Positions 22,353-33,589 of a stretch of 64,000 bases of DNA are shown piece by piece (within the stretch, counting starts at the first letter, position 1; the number at the start of each line of letters is the position of its first letter). The position numbers were made by a program, and so were the translations under genes. The notes under the pieces were generated by a model. That model was given only the letters and a program-made list of their open reading frames with translations, was not told the origin of the DNA and ran no database searches. The stretch comes from Pseudovirgaria hyperparasitica (Eukaryota; Ascomycota; Dothideomycetes; Acrospermales; Acrospermaceae). The stretch is from NCBI RefSeq assembly GCF_010093815.1, contig NW_022985553.1:1212133-1276132 (forward strand). Direction: 5' to 3'.

Positions 22353-23921
22353 ATGCTCACCAACACTGAATTTTCAATACGGTCCGCCTTTAGTATACTG
22401 TACGAGTACTGTTATCTGATAATACCGGTGTCGCTCGCATGTATCGCCGTGAAACGCCGCTACCTCTCCCTTCTAAGCAAGCATCCGGGACCATTTTGGG
22501 CGTCAGTAACACGTCTTTGGAAGCTCTACTTGACATCAAGGGGCCGCAGCCATATAGATCTCCCAGCTCTCCACGACAAATACGGGCCAATCGTGCGCAT
22601 CGCTCCAAACGAAGTTTCGCTGGCGTCTCCCGAAGCAGCACGACAACTTCTTAGTGCAGGTAAAGGCTTTCACAAGACATCCTTTTATTGGGTCTTCCCA
22701 CCACCGTCAAATCCGGACATCTTTACGGAGATACGCGAGCATGTTCATGCGCAGAAGAAGCGTGTTGCCAATGTTCCATACAGTATGGCTGCAATGCAGC
22801 AGCTCGCGCCCTTCATTGAGGATACCATCGACATGTTCTTTGAGAAGCTAGATGGTTTTACTCACGCTAACGATACCACGGTCGATCTTGGTGCCTGGCT
22901 GCATTATTTTGCATTCGATGTGCTGGGCGAAGTAGCCTTTTCTCGCAAATTTGGTTTCTTGGAGCAAGGCGTAGACGTAGAAAAGGCCATCAAGACAATC
23001 GATGATTCACAATGGTACAACGGTCTCATTGGGCAGATTCCAGAGCTAGATTACGTTTTTCGGAGGAATCCGATCTGGAGCCTTCTTCCAAACACGGGAC
23101 CTGGACTGATCACGAGAATTGCATTGTCAGAGATGGACAAGAGGAAGCCTTTCGAGAACATCGAGAAGAGTGATCGCCAAGATTTGTTGGCGAGTCTGAT
23201 CAAGGGTCATCTCAAGGATCCAAGCAAGTTCAGCACAGGCGACGTCTTTGCCGTTGCACATGGCGCAATGTATGTCCCAATCGATGCTTCTACATACTAC
23301 CCACTGATATCTTGTAGCTTCGCCGGCTCCGACTCGACTGCTTCGACAATGCAATCTTTCTTCTATCATGTTCTGAAGAATGCCCCGATATACGCCAAGC
23401 TTCAGTCCGAGATTGAGACCGCCGCGCGCAGTGGGACTATCTCCGCTAAAGTACAATGGTCTGAAGCCCAACAGCTCCCTTACTTCCAAGCGTGTCTTAA
23501 GGAGACGTTCCGTATGCGTCCAGCCGTAGGTCTCAACATCACACGCGCCGTTCCCGTTGGGGGGGCGGAGATAGACGGTGTCAAATATGCAGCTGGGACT
23601 GAAATCGCTGTGAACGGATGGGTGCTACATCGCGACAAGACCATATTCGGAGACGATGTCGATGTCTTCAGACCTGAGCGGTGGCTAGATGACAAAGAAA
23701 ATGCCAAGAACATGGAGCGATATCTGTTTCACTTTGGCGGGGGTTCTCATGTCTGCATTGGACGCAACTTGGCGCTACTAGAGATAAACAAGGTGTTACC
23801 TCACTTATTGAGGGAGTACACGTTCAAGCTTGCGAGGCCTGACGCAGAGTTGACGGCACATACAACATTCTTCGTGGTGCAGGAAGGCTTGGACGTGTAT
23901 ATCACGAGAAACAAGGCCTAG
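22353..23921 (+). CDS. Cytochrome P450 (pisatin-demethylase-like class)
   Basis: Exons 22353-23269 and 23318-23921 give about 506 residues. The 48-nt intron (GTATGT...TTGTAG) is a multiple of three and open, but removing it restores the I-helix AxFAGSDSTAST and removes a non-conserved insertion. An N-terminal membrane helix (about residues 15-35) is followed by HPGPFWASVTRLWKLY, the ExxR motif ETFR, PERW, and the heme-binding FGGGSHVCIGRNLA with the axial Cys. HxKYGPIVRIAPNEVS is typical of the fungal E-class group including CYP57-like enzymes. Substrate unknown. It stands at the edge of a group with a DUF1772 protein, another P450 and a DAPG-hydrolase-like protein. Confidence 0.9.
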   Translation: MLTNTEFSIRSAFSILYEYCYLIIPVSLACIAVKRRYLSLLSKHPGPFWASVTRLWKLYLTSRGRSHIDLPALHDKYGPIVRIAPNEVSLASPEAARQLLSAGKGFHKTSFYWVFPPPSNPDIFTEIREHVHAQKKRVANVPYSMAAMQQLAPFIEDTIDMFFEKLDGFTHANDTTVDLGAWLHYFAFDVLGEVAFSRKFGFLEQGVDVEKAIKTIDDSQWYNGLIGQIPELDYVFRRNPIWSLLPNTGPGLITRIALSEMDKRKPFENIEKSDRQDLLASLIKGHLKDPSKFSTGDVFAVAHGAMYVPIDASTYYPLISCSFAGSDSTASTMQSFFYHVLKNAPIYAKLQSEIETAARSGTISAKVQWSEAQQLPYFQACLKETFRMRPAVGLNITRAVPVGGAEIDGVKYAAGTEIAVNGWVLHRDKTIFGDDVDVFRPERWLDDKENAKNMERYLFHFGGGSHVCIGRNLALLEINKVLPHLLREYTFKLARPDAELTAHTTFFVVQEGLDVYITRNKA

Positions 23922-24845
23922 AAGACAACGGCTACCACACTATGTTATGTGTAAGCTAGTGTCTATGTTTTAATTTCGCTCACCATCGTAGCCCAACACG
24001 TGAGATAGATCCCAAATATGATAAAAGAAGTAAGTAGTAAGACCAATCTCAAGTTCTCATTATTTCGTTTGAATTACCTACCGGACTAACGAAAGCATTG
24101 AAACTGCTGGCATCTGATTTCATCGGTACAAATGGTGTCCATCCAACGGCTGGTACACGGAGATGTTGACTGCCACATGTAAGGGTTCTCAAGTGGACTA
24201 AATAGGAATTGTTCCACAGTCTGTCCAAATTTCGATTTCAAATAACCGTTCTACAGGCCACATAATTTCTGACAGGTACTGATGAGCTATGCCAAAGACA
24301 GCTGTTATACCAGGCACGCACGACGAAAGAAGATGACTGCATGCAGTGTTTACTGAGTATTGGCAGAAGCAGTCACTGTCATGCAGAGAGAGATACCATG
24401 ACCGGAGGGTAAGACACTGCGTCTACCACTACGGCGGCGCTAGAAATGCAGACGATTGGGTGGGTACAAACGACACTATATAACGTTCACTTCACGGAGG
24501 TTATCACTTTATTTTAGCCACATCTTCAAAACAACCCAAGTTCCGATCTAGTGAACGATATATAATGGAAATCGCTAGTTTGTTTCACGTTACGTTTATG
24601 TTGCGAGCGGTGGTACAGGAACAAGCATGCTTGTCTGTGACTCGCTACACTACCGCTGTGACAGACTTATGACGATGCGCAGGCAAACAATGTAATACAC
24701 TTGCGCAGGACTTTACCATCGAAATAAAAAACCTGAACCTGTCAAGCGCAGAACACACATGTGACATGTTCGAAAAAAGCCTACGAAACTGCACCTAAAC
24801 TTCAAAACACACTCGTACTCCATATCCAACCGACATCATCCAAAC
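23922..24845. other. Intergenic, no gene recognised
   Basis: About 920 bases without a convincing ORF on either strand; contains the 3' region of the P450 and the promoter of the GRAM-like gene. Confidence 0.5.
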
Positions 24846-26872
24846 ATGTCCCTCAAACACAATAACACAGCGCCAAGAACTCAGGTACTCCAAATGGCAC
24901 TCGATCGCGCAGATATTGACTCGCAAGGCCAACTTCAATTGCCCGTCGGAGGTCCTGCCATCGCCATCAATGTCTCTACACGATCCACCCCCACCGATCC
25001 TCCCAGCGTAACATCCAAAGAGAAACGCCACCACGCAGTTGTCAAGCTGCGTAAGGTACTGCATATGAGTAAACCATCCGACCACGTTATCCCTGCCGAC
25101 CGAACCGTACTCGCACAAGATGCCGACGCGCAATCCGACGCCCGCCTAGTTCACGCCTTGCCACACACCGAGAAACATACAGTAAAGGAAATGCTGCATT
25201 CGCCAATCGCTACGGCAAAGGCGAAGGTTACAGGCCAAGGGAGCCATGAAGTTGCTGCCAACATGGCGGCCAAGGAGATTCCGCATGGGCAGGAAGTCGA
25301 TTTGATGAATGCGGAGACGGGTTTAAGTGGGGCGCAGACAGAGGATGAGTCGAGGGTGGCCAAGGGGGTTCTCGAGAGATTATTGCGGGAGAGACAGACG
25401 ACATACGCGCGATGGACATTGGATCGGCATGTGTCTAAGCTGAGAGTCCTGCCAAAGAGGGAGAAGCCGACTTTGGTAGACTTCGAGACTGATGTACATG
25501 GGGAGGGACGCGTTATTGATTGGAGGGGATACGCAGAGCGGGTGAGTATACGATTTAAGAGGTATTTGACGGTTGACTGATTACCTTTAGATGTCGGATT
25601 ACTACGCGCATCGGTATGGCGGGCAATATGTGGGCTATGGATCAGATCCACCGCCACCATCAAAGAAGACGATCATGCCGAACATCGAGCGTCTTATGAT
25701 TGCATCTTTGCCGCTGCAGGAGCTGATTATGACGATTAGGAGAGTATATCGGTGGGAAAGTCCTCTCGAGACGATAAAGTATCTTTCCGTGTGCTGTGGA
25801 TTGTGGTGGTTTGATTTACTGCTTCCGGGTGCTGTAAGTACTGTCGTGCCCGCATTCCTCGTCTCTTGATTGCCGTAGGACACTGAATTGACGATACAAG
25901 ATTTCTTGGGCGATCTATCTGGTCCTCGAGCGTCGGTACCACGGTGTCACACTCGGAGCATTGCGCGAGGACATCAAGCGTCGAGAAGATGCCGCAATCA
26001 CAGCCAGGTCAATCACAGAACTGATTGTCAAGGAAGGTGACGAGAAGTGGGTAGACGAGCTTACTGCAGGATTGGGTTCGTGGTCTATGATCCAGCTGGC
26101 AGATCTAGCGAACTCTTTTGAGAGCATGCGCAAGTCAGTATTGATATATACCGTTCTTCATCAGACTTTCTAACAAAACGCAGCTTCTATGAGTGGAGAG
26201 TTCCATCTCGCACAATGGTCTCCCTTGTATTACTCGTATTGACTGTTCCGCTTACCGTTTTTGTGCCACTTCGGATCTTGGTCAAGGCCATGACACTGAG
26301 TGCTATGATTACCTTCTTTGGGCTGTTTCCGCTCGCGACGAACTTTCCTGAGTATCGATTGCTAGTGTCACCGTCGAAACGTCTACTATGGAACATACCT
26401 ACACATGGTAAGTTGTCATCATTGAACCTTCGAGACATCGAGTCAGTCGCTGACAATTGCAGCCGAATGGGCAATCAAATACATCCAAGCGAGCGGTGCA
26501 TTCGTCAACGATCGTATGAACGAGATCCCAGATTCCGAGCGTATGTCTGAAGCAGAACACTACGGCTCATACACCGCACACTACGAGAATATCAATGGCC
26601 GCATCGTTGTGCAGTCCGACTCCATCGTATTTGTGTCCAAGATCACAAATATGCATTGGACGGTGCCGTATGCCGAGATGCGGAAGCTGGAGAAGCTTGA
26701 TCGTATCGCGACCAAGAACGTGCCCGAACTTTTCCAAAGCGACTCTGGACAGGATCTGAAAATTACGGGCAAGGATGAGGTAGAAAGAGTACTTTGTAGC
26801 GTAGACAAGAGAGACGAGGTTTTCTCACAGATTGTAGGGTATAGTGGCTGTCAATGGCAGGTCGTTTGGTAA
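24846..26872 (+). CDS. Multi-pass membrane protein with C-terminal GRAM-like domain (DUF3292-like)
   Basis: Five exons (24846-25541, 25591-25833, 25901-26133, 26184-26407, 26463-26872; introns 49-67 nt, all phase-consistent) encode about 601 residues. The first ~200 residues are polar and probably disordered or helical. Hydrophobic segments follow: YLSVCCGLWWFDLLLPGA then ISWAIYLVLE, and later VSLVLLVLTVPLTVFVPL and MITFFGLFPLA. The C-terminal ~130 residues (YGSYTAHYENINGRIVV, IVFVSK, WTVPYAEMRKLEKL) resemble a GRAM/PH-like lipid-binding module. The overall arrangement recalls the fungal DUF3292 family; this assignment is from general pattern. A lipid-contact or ER-membrane role is inference. 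Confidence 0.78.
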
Positions 26873-27269
26873 CTGATGTTCAAATCTTGGGGGCGTTGAT
26901 CAAGTCAATCTTCGAATGCTTGTTGCAATCGCATTCATCGACGCAGAGTTGGGTTTCTCTAGCCTCGAGTACCGGCCTGGTACAAACATGCGCTTGTCGA
27001 TCGTGAGTATGTCCACATCGGAGGATATCCATGGATGATATCAGCGCTGGGAAATGGGTCAGTTTGTGATGATATCGTTACCAACAGTTGGCATCGATAA
27101 ATGGCGTCGAGCGATGATGTCACGGCGGCTTCTGGAAACGCCTACTGGGCGTGAACTTACGTAGCGTGCCTGAATCTACAAGTAAACACATATATACACT
27201 CGAGCCGCTCGCACGTCCTGTCGCAACACCAAACCCTTACCAAAGATCGGATCTCCATACTCATACAAT
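26873..27269. other. Intergenic region / promoter of DUF1772 gene
   Basis: About 400 bases, no gene. TATATAC lies about 80 bases before the DUF1772 start. Confidence 0.45.
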
Positions 27270-27797
27270 ATGTCATCCACAGCAAGCTTTCTCGCCTCTC
27301 GACCGAATGTCCTCCCGGTCCTTCAAGCTACAACAATAACCTCGCTCTCTATCATTTCCGGGGTCTCAATCTGTCTGACAGCCTGGGTAATCCCTGTGAT
27401 CCGCACTGCGCGAGAGGCCCAAACCCAGACCACTCAATTCTCTCTGACCATTGAGAAGGGATGGAAATACCTACACCATTTCAGCCAACTGCAAGGTGCC
27501 TCCCTAGCCACCATTACATACCTGGTATCTCAGCATCCAAATCCTGCCATCGCTGCGAAGTGGAGGATCTGGGCTGCTGCACTAGGAATCGTGGCATTCG
27601 CATGGCCCTTTGAGAGAATTGCAATCTTTCCAGTCAATGATCGGGTCGGGGAGATTGGTGAGGAGGTGAAGAAGGGAGATGAGGGGAGGGTGGGCGAGGT
27701 GGATGGGTTGTTGAAGGAGTGGGGAGTGAAGAATGTGTTTCGAGCTGCGTTGCCGTTGAGTGCAGCTGTGACTGGGTTGTATTCGCTGATATTCTGA
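27270..27797 (+). CDS. DUF1772 (anthrone oxygenase-like) membrane protein
   Basis: Intron-less, 175 residues with four hydrophobic helices: TSLSIISGVSICLTAWVIPV, an ASLATITYLV segment, IWAAALGIVAFAWPF and ALPLSAAVTGLYSLIF. The motif WPFERIAIFPVNDR followed by a polar loop and LLKEWGVKN is typical of the DUF1772 family. Known members near aromatic polyketide genes (HypC-like) oxidise anthrones to anthraquinones, but most family members are uncharacterised. It lies 400 bases upstream of a co-oriented P450. No polyketide synthase is visible in this window. Confidence 0.82.
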   Translation: MSSTASFLASRPNVLPVLQATTITSLSIISGVSICLTAWVIPVIRTAREAQTQTTQFSLTIEKGWKYLHHFSQLQGASLATITYLVSQHPNPAIAAKWRIWAAALGIVAFAWPFERIAIFPVNDRVGEIGEEVKKGDEGRVGEVDGLLKEWGVKNVFRAALPLSAAVTGLYSLIF

Positions 27798-28201
27798 AGT
27801 TGTGCTGGTGGCTGGACCAGGGACTGAACATAGGACGTTTGAGCCGCTGTCATAATAATGCGTTTCCATTGGACATCAAAAGAGGAACTACTTCTTGATC
27901 CAGTAATTCCAACACTTGCCTGTCGCTGTATACAAACATCTGCCCGAGAAGCAGAATATGAATCGTGTAAAATGGAGCACAATTTAAGATTATAGACAAG
28001 TCCGACCCGAACTCCGGACCCCACGCTACGGTTTGAATTGTTGGTATTTGCGTGGCTCACATCTCATTTAACTTTACAACCCCGCATAGCACCAACACTA
28101 GCCAAATGATCAATAAGCAATTTGTAACACTGCTCAGAGATATACTGGATTACTATTTATCACTCTGTATCCCGTTCTTTTGATGCATCGATTGACTTAC
28201 A
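27798..28201. other. Intergenic region
   Basis: About 400 bases between DUF1772 and the co-oriented P450. Antisense ORFs here only continue the shadow of the DUF1772 gene. Confidence 0.45.
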
Positions 28202-29860
28202 ATGGCCAGCAACAGCTTTCTCGCCATTGTTTCACTTATCCTCAGCGTGGGAATTACCAGATATAATTCGCAGACCACTTTCCGATGGTCGACACTATGG
28301 GTGTTTCTAGTGACATACGCTCTTTTGAGCGGATCGAGATGGCTGTATAGGGTCGTAATCTACCCGCTATTCCTAAGTCCGCTCAGGAATCTGCCCTCGC
28401 CTCCTGTAGGTATTTCCACCCGGATGCTGACCAGAAAAATAACAGTGTTTTAGGGAGCACACCCCCTTATGGGACATGCTTTACAACTACTGCCCCATCC
28501 CTTGGGTCTACCATTCATCAAATGGATGGAAAGCATTCCAAATGATGGCCTCTTGTACTATAAGATGGCCTGGAACACGCCTCGGATCATGACGACATCT
28601 GTAAAAGCCGCGAGTGAGGTACAGACCACGAAATCCTACGATTTCATCCGGCCGCAAAACTCTCGAGATTTCTTGGCGCCTATACTGGGCATAGGAGTGC
28701 TTCTCGCAGAAGGAGAGGAGCACAAGCGTCAGCGGAAGGCTTTGATGCCCGCGTTTCATTACCGGCATATCAAGGATCTCTATCCAGTGTTCTGGGAGCA
28801 TTCGAAAAGGATGGCGGATGCTATGGCCATTGACATGAAAGAGTCCCAGAGCAAGGTCTTGGTTTCAGACTGGGTGACTCGCGCAACTCTCGACATCATT
28901 GGCGCTGCAGGATTTGGTCAGAGCTTCAATGCAATCGACGAACCACAAGGCGAACTCCATCAAGTATACAAGAATGTGTTCTCCCCAAAGCCAATGTCAG
29001 TACAGCTTCACCATATCCGTCAGTTTATCCCCACAAACCTGCTTCGAATGCTGCCTATGAAACGCAACACCGATACCGCTGCTGCGATTCGTGTGATTCG
29101 AAGAACCGCACGCAATATCATCCGCTCAAAGCAGATTAAGCTGGGGGACAAAGAGCAGCCTGGCAACGACATCATATCGGTCGCTCTTGACTCGGGTGGT
29201 TTCAGCGAAGAAGATCTCGTCAATCAACTCATGACTTTCCTTGCAGCTGGTCACGAGACAACCGCAACTGCCATGATGTTCGCGACGTGGCTCCTATGTC
29301 GACATCCGAATGTGCAACAACGTCTCAGGGATGAAATTCGTGAAAAGATCCCATCTTCGCTTCTCCAGGACACAAGCAAGGCTACTGCCACGGTGTTCGA
29401 CAACATGCCGTATCTCAATGCCGTCTGCAACGAGGTACTACGCATATATCCGCCCGTACCTTTTGCCATGCGCGAAACTACAAAAGATACAACTATCGCC
29501 GGGTCGTTTATCCCCAAGGGTGTTGTGATTATCCTGCCCATCTGGGCCTTCAACCAGAACAAAGAGCTCTGGGGCCAAGACGCAGGAGATTTCAACCCCG
29601 ACCGATGGATGGCCGCTGGACAAGCGAATAGCGGTGGTGCAGAGAGTAACTATGCATCTATGACATTTTTGCACGGGCCACGGAGCTGCATCGGACAAGC
29701 GTTTGCAAAGGCCGAGTTTCAGTGTCTGCTGGCGAGCCTTGTTGGTAGATTCGACATGCTGCCTGTGCCTGGCGATGACACTTTGCAGATTATAGCAGAG
29801 TTGACAAATAAGCCAAAGGGTGGGACATGGGCTCTTCTGACCGAGCTGAAGGGGTGGTGA
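28202..29860 (+). CDS. Cytochrome P450
   Basis: Exons 28202-28405 and 28454-29860 (48-nt GTAGGT...TTTTAG intron) give about 536 residues. The N-terminus has two hydrophobic segments, then YPLFLSPLRNLPSPP at the exon end and GxHPLMGHAL after it. Conserved features are the I-helix FLAAGHETTATAMMF, the ExxR motif EVLR, PVPFAMRETTKDT, PDRWM, and the heme loop FLHGPRSCIGQAFAKAEF. The AAGHETT I-helix and C-terminal style resemble the CYP4/CYP505-like clan of fatty-acid or terpenoid hydroxylases rather than the pisatin-demethylase type of its neighbour. Substrate unknown. Confidence 0.9.
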
Positions 29861-30387
29861 GATGCCTGCATGCCATTGTGTTATAATATGATGGTTGTAA
29901 TATTATACTTCAAATTACCGTTTTCCACGCAGACATGTTTGGATACCATTCATGTACTGCGAGCTTCCCTGCCAAGCTGAAGCTTTCCAGACGACCATTA
30001 TTCCTAATGTCCCTCCTAACTCAATGTTATCTCAACTTCCGCCTATCGACTATGCTTACCCTTGAGAGATACAAAGCTATTAGTATTGGACCCCTGACAG
30101 AGATGAGGTTGCTAGCATGATACACTTCTGTCATAGTCGTAAGACTATGGTTGGTAGTACTTTTCATTTAAGTGCGTCATATAAGTGTAATCTTACTGTG
30201 TACTCTGTAATTGGGCTGATATATGGCGTAGGCAGACCTGTAGGTTTCGTGATGGGTTGATGGCAGTCGAGAAGAGCCTGGCTGGTAAAGCTCCTATCTC
30301 AAACAACATTCTTCAGTGATGCATCACAACAACCATACCCACCCGCAAGATCCCCACAACTCACGTCCTAGTACTGTTTCAACCCGC
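29861..30387. other. Convergent intergenic region
   Basis: 3' regions of the P450 (plus) and the DAPG-hydrolase-like gene (minus). No gene seen. Confidence 0.45.
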
Positions 30388-31521
30388 TCACGAAACAACA
30401 GCCAGATCATCTTTAAACTCCGCAAACAAAGCCGGCAAGAAAGTACCCAGATGCGTCATCTCCACCGCACAATGCGTACTCAGATCCCTTGCCAACTGCT
30501 CCGGTTTCATGACCACATTGACAAGCGCCTTCAGTCCCGGTCCCACCCAGAACCTCGATCGAATCTCCTTACCACCACCCACTGGTTTCCTCCTTACCTG
30601 ATGTGCCAGGATAATATCAAACGGTGTAAGTCCTGCGCGGGCTTCCGATGCGGGATCTTGATCGTTGTACGCGAATAGTCGTACAAAGCCCGTGACTATC
30701 GTCTCGATGCCGGTAGCGCTGTTCTCGAGTTCAAAGTGTTGCATGCGTGGATCGAAGAAGCCGATGGAGATCTTGTAGGCTGTGGCGCCGATGTATTCGT
30801 CGATGAAGGAGGTGAGGTTCCAGTAGCGCGAGCGGTAGTCGGACTGTAATAGTGAGGTGGTCATTGAATATGTGTATGTATGTCTGGGGAGATTAAGCTT
30901 ACTTTTGCAGCATTACCAGCAAGTTCCGCTTTGTTGACGGCAGCGTATTGGTGGGCGTGCGGGTGCCAGAGCTTATATTTGGTCGTGTCGTTGACGTGCC
31001 ATGAGAACCAAAAGTCGTATCTGGGCATAGGTGAGAGGAGGATGCTTTGATGTTGGTGAGAGGTCTTACTGTTCGCCGGTGAATGTCTCCGGGACGTCGC
31101 TGCGGATCGCCATGTATAGTGATCCGTCCTTAAGAGTCGTGAAGCCATTCTCTAATGGCAGGTAGCCTGGTTGGCTCAATGCTGCGCCGGCATCTGAGAA
31201 TTCAACGCCTGATTCAGCAGGGAATGGCGAGTTCTTCCGGGTTATATTAGCATGGGATAGATGAAGAGGGAGGTCAAGGAGCGTAAGTACCGCCAATCCC
31301 TCTGTGAACTCCTTGTTGAGTGCTACCTCGGAGTCATTAAAGTACTTCGACCAAGGGTGATCGAAGTCATCTCCTCGATAGCCTAGATAGTAATGGTTGG
31401 CGTCAGGATCAACATTCGGGTCATTGAACGTTAAAGGTGTCAGAGCATCTCTGATATCAAATGCTTGCGTCTTGGCCAATGCAAGCGCCAGGGTGATTGA
31501 TGCGGCATATGAGACGTGCAT
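30388..31521 (-). CDS. Secreted phloretin hydrolase / DAPG hydrolase (PhlG)-like protein
   Basis: Exons 31521-31070, 31020-30903 and 30843-30388 (introns of 49 and 59 nt) give about 341 residues. The N-terminus MHVSYAASITLALALAKTQA is a good signal peptide. Exon 2 carries WFSWHVND and KLWHPHAHQY. Exon 3 carries THCAVEMTHLGTFLP, an HxxxE metal-ligand pair like that of the zinc-dependent C-C hydrolases that cleave 2,4-diacetylphloroglucinol or phloretin. Fungal homologues with this domain are common. The natural substrate here is unknown, but an acyl-phloroglucinol or similar aromatic ketone is the family expectation. Confidence 0.83.
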
Positions 31522-32448
31522 TATGGATTTTCTTTGACAATTAAAGGATTTGCTTCGGTCTATCTCCTAGAACTTCCACACACCTTATATCATGGTTTAC
31601 CCCACAATGTTTATGTTGCGCTAGTCGGGTTCTTCCGCCGCCCGTTGTAGCCGTTGTAGGAACCGTTCCGGTGTACCGAGGCCGAGAACCAGAACGTGAT
31701 ATTAGAGCACTAATTCAGCCATATGGTGTTGCATTGCGGTCTCTTATTAGTATGGTATAGTACAAGAGTGCTAACCAACTTCATTTAAGATGTACACCGC
31801 TAGACATATGTCTAGACACATGATATTTTCACCTCAGGTTTGTATACCGATTGCTCCATTCATGTGATAATATTCGACGCTTACCTGTTAAGGGATGTTA
31901 AATTCATTTTAACACTACTCTAGCCTTAGGTACCACAGCAAGCTATTTATAGGACACTTGACCTAGACATGTTTACATTTACCTTTGTTTCTACCTTGAC
32001 TGTATGATTTTTGATAGGTAAATCATTAGTATATCATATATTCCTGTTAGGTAATGCGCAATCTACATCTCCTATATTATCATGACTTAGATATAGAATA
32101 AAGGTATAGCTACTAAGTAGACCTTTTCTTATGAGTTCTGACTCACTTATATCATTTCAGGCAATCACGGAGATCAATGACGCAATCTCATAGACTCTGT
32201 GAGATTGATTAGGGCCATACCTGTTCAACGAACGAGTAGGTCGACGGATTCCACTCAATTAGCGCAAAAAGACAGGCTGAGAATGCGAGTTGGGCGCATG
32301 TCTCAAGCACGTACCATTCACCTCACGGCCACAACGCCTTGTGAAGTGCATATTATGGTGGCACTCTATTTACCGGCTGACCATTACCACGCCAACACCC
32401 ATGGTTGAACACGCGGAACATTCTTTCGAATAGTCCCACTCCAACGGC
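31522..32448. other. AT-rich intergenic region
   Basis: About 930 bases, markedly AT-rich from roughly 31720 to 32200 with many short TAGGTA, CTTAG and ATATAT-like words and stops in all frames. No gene. It could be a decayed, RIP-type mutated repeat, but no recognisable transposon protein remains. Confidence 0.45.
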
Positions 32449-33132
32449 TTGTTGAATCCGCGGAGTGTCGCCAACACAAAAGACATGGCGGGTAGGCTGC
32501 TATGTCTTTTGCACAGCCATGGTCGAAACAAAGCTGTCTACCTGATGCCTTTTAGGTTGGTCTCCTTTGTATCAACAATGCTAGTCTCAGGGCACGGACG
32601 CTCGAAACAAGTTTTCTACCTCATGGCTTGCCCTTTGGCCACTGTTGTAACAAGAATTCGGGCCCCAGTGCCCGGTTCAACCTTGGATCTGCATTTCTTG
32701 AATGCAAGCCTAGCCACTTCCAAAAAGTATAAGATATCTGGCTCATGGAGCGCTATTTTGATAGTTCGAAGACCCAGTCCTCATTCATGGGCACATTATC
32801 TCCCTGTTCTGGAATACTGTGATTTCGTCATCTGTCCAGCTTTCAAGATCACTGTTGTACCTCTGTCCACTATATCTGACCCTTATCAAGGTCACTGGGA
32901 CATTAGCAACGTAAACGACCAGCCTGGCCCTGGAGCAGTTGCGTTCGCATGCTTTGCCTGGGATCAATTAGAGAAGAATAGTGAGACGCTTCAGGGCGTG
33001 GATGATAAGCTTGATAGTAAACTAAACGCAACTCAAGAGGCGAATGAAAAGGCAGACCAGGAAGCAAAGCAAGCTTTTCGTGTGGTGTTCTCTATTCTTA
33101 CACTAGGAGCGGGGGGCTCGGAACGGCCCTGA
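32449..33132 (+). CDS. Hypothetical ORF, weak support
   Basis: A 227-codon ORF at the edge of an AT-rich stretch. Its first part holds two related segments, HGRNKAVYLM and HGRSKQVFYLM, about 100 bases apart, suggesting an internal duplication. The C-terminal third is a charged helix-like segment (DDKLDSKLNATQEANEKADQ) ending in a short hydrophobic stretch. I recognise no family. The true gene may have different exon limits, or this may be a degraded copy. Confidence 0.3.
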   Translation: MLNPRSVANTKDMAGRLLCLLHSHGRNKAVYLMPFRLVSFVSTMLVSGHGRSKQVFYLMACPLATVVTRIRAPVPGSTLDLHFLNASLATSKKYKISGSWSAILIVRRPSPHSWAHYLPVLEYCDFVICPAFKITVVPLSTISDPYQGHWDISNVNDQPGPGAVAFACFAWDQLEKNSETLQGVDDKLDSKLNATQEANEKADQEAKQAFRVVFSILTLGAGGSERP

Positions 33133-33589
33133 GTGGGTCTGAACTTCATTCATTCTGTAGGGCTGAACAACTTATATTTGACTTTTGGCATACTTTCAAG
33201 TTTCGTGCAGCTCCGAAATAGTTCTATGTCACCCACTGTAAGAACTAGTAATACCCAGTGTGCATAGCATCTTGGCTAGTGCTATAACTCGAGAACTCTG
33301 TCTCCTGCGCACTCGTATGAACTAACCCACAGCTTGATACCAAGTCTGATAGCCTAGTCATGCTTTCGCAGATGTGCATTGCATATGCTGCAGTGTGGCA
33401 CAGCGACAGGCCGGAACATCCACGTGCACGTCCCTTGCTTGACCTCCGGAACTTGTAGACCTCAACTCTCTTCTAGGTTCCTCCCCTCCCTCTCCTCTTC
33501 TCATTTCCCATATTTGATCCTCAAGACAGCTCCTCAAACTGAAAAAGTCCACTCTCAAGCTCTCAGCAAACGAGCTCACCTCTTCTACA
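33133..33589. other. Intergenic region / APH-type gene promoter
   Basis: About 450 bases. A long pyrimidine-rich tract (about 33470-33560) precedes the APH-type gene start. Confidence 0.45.

Noticed and set aside
25151-25663. 170-codon minus-strand ORF
   Set aside because: Antisense to exon 1 of the GRAM-like membrane protein gene, which has five phase-consistent exons.
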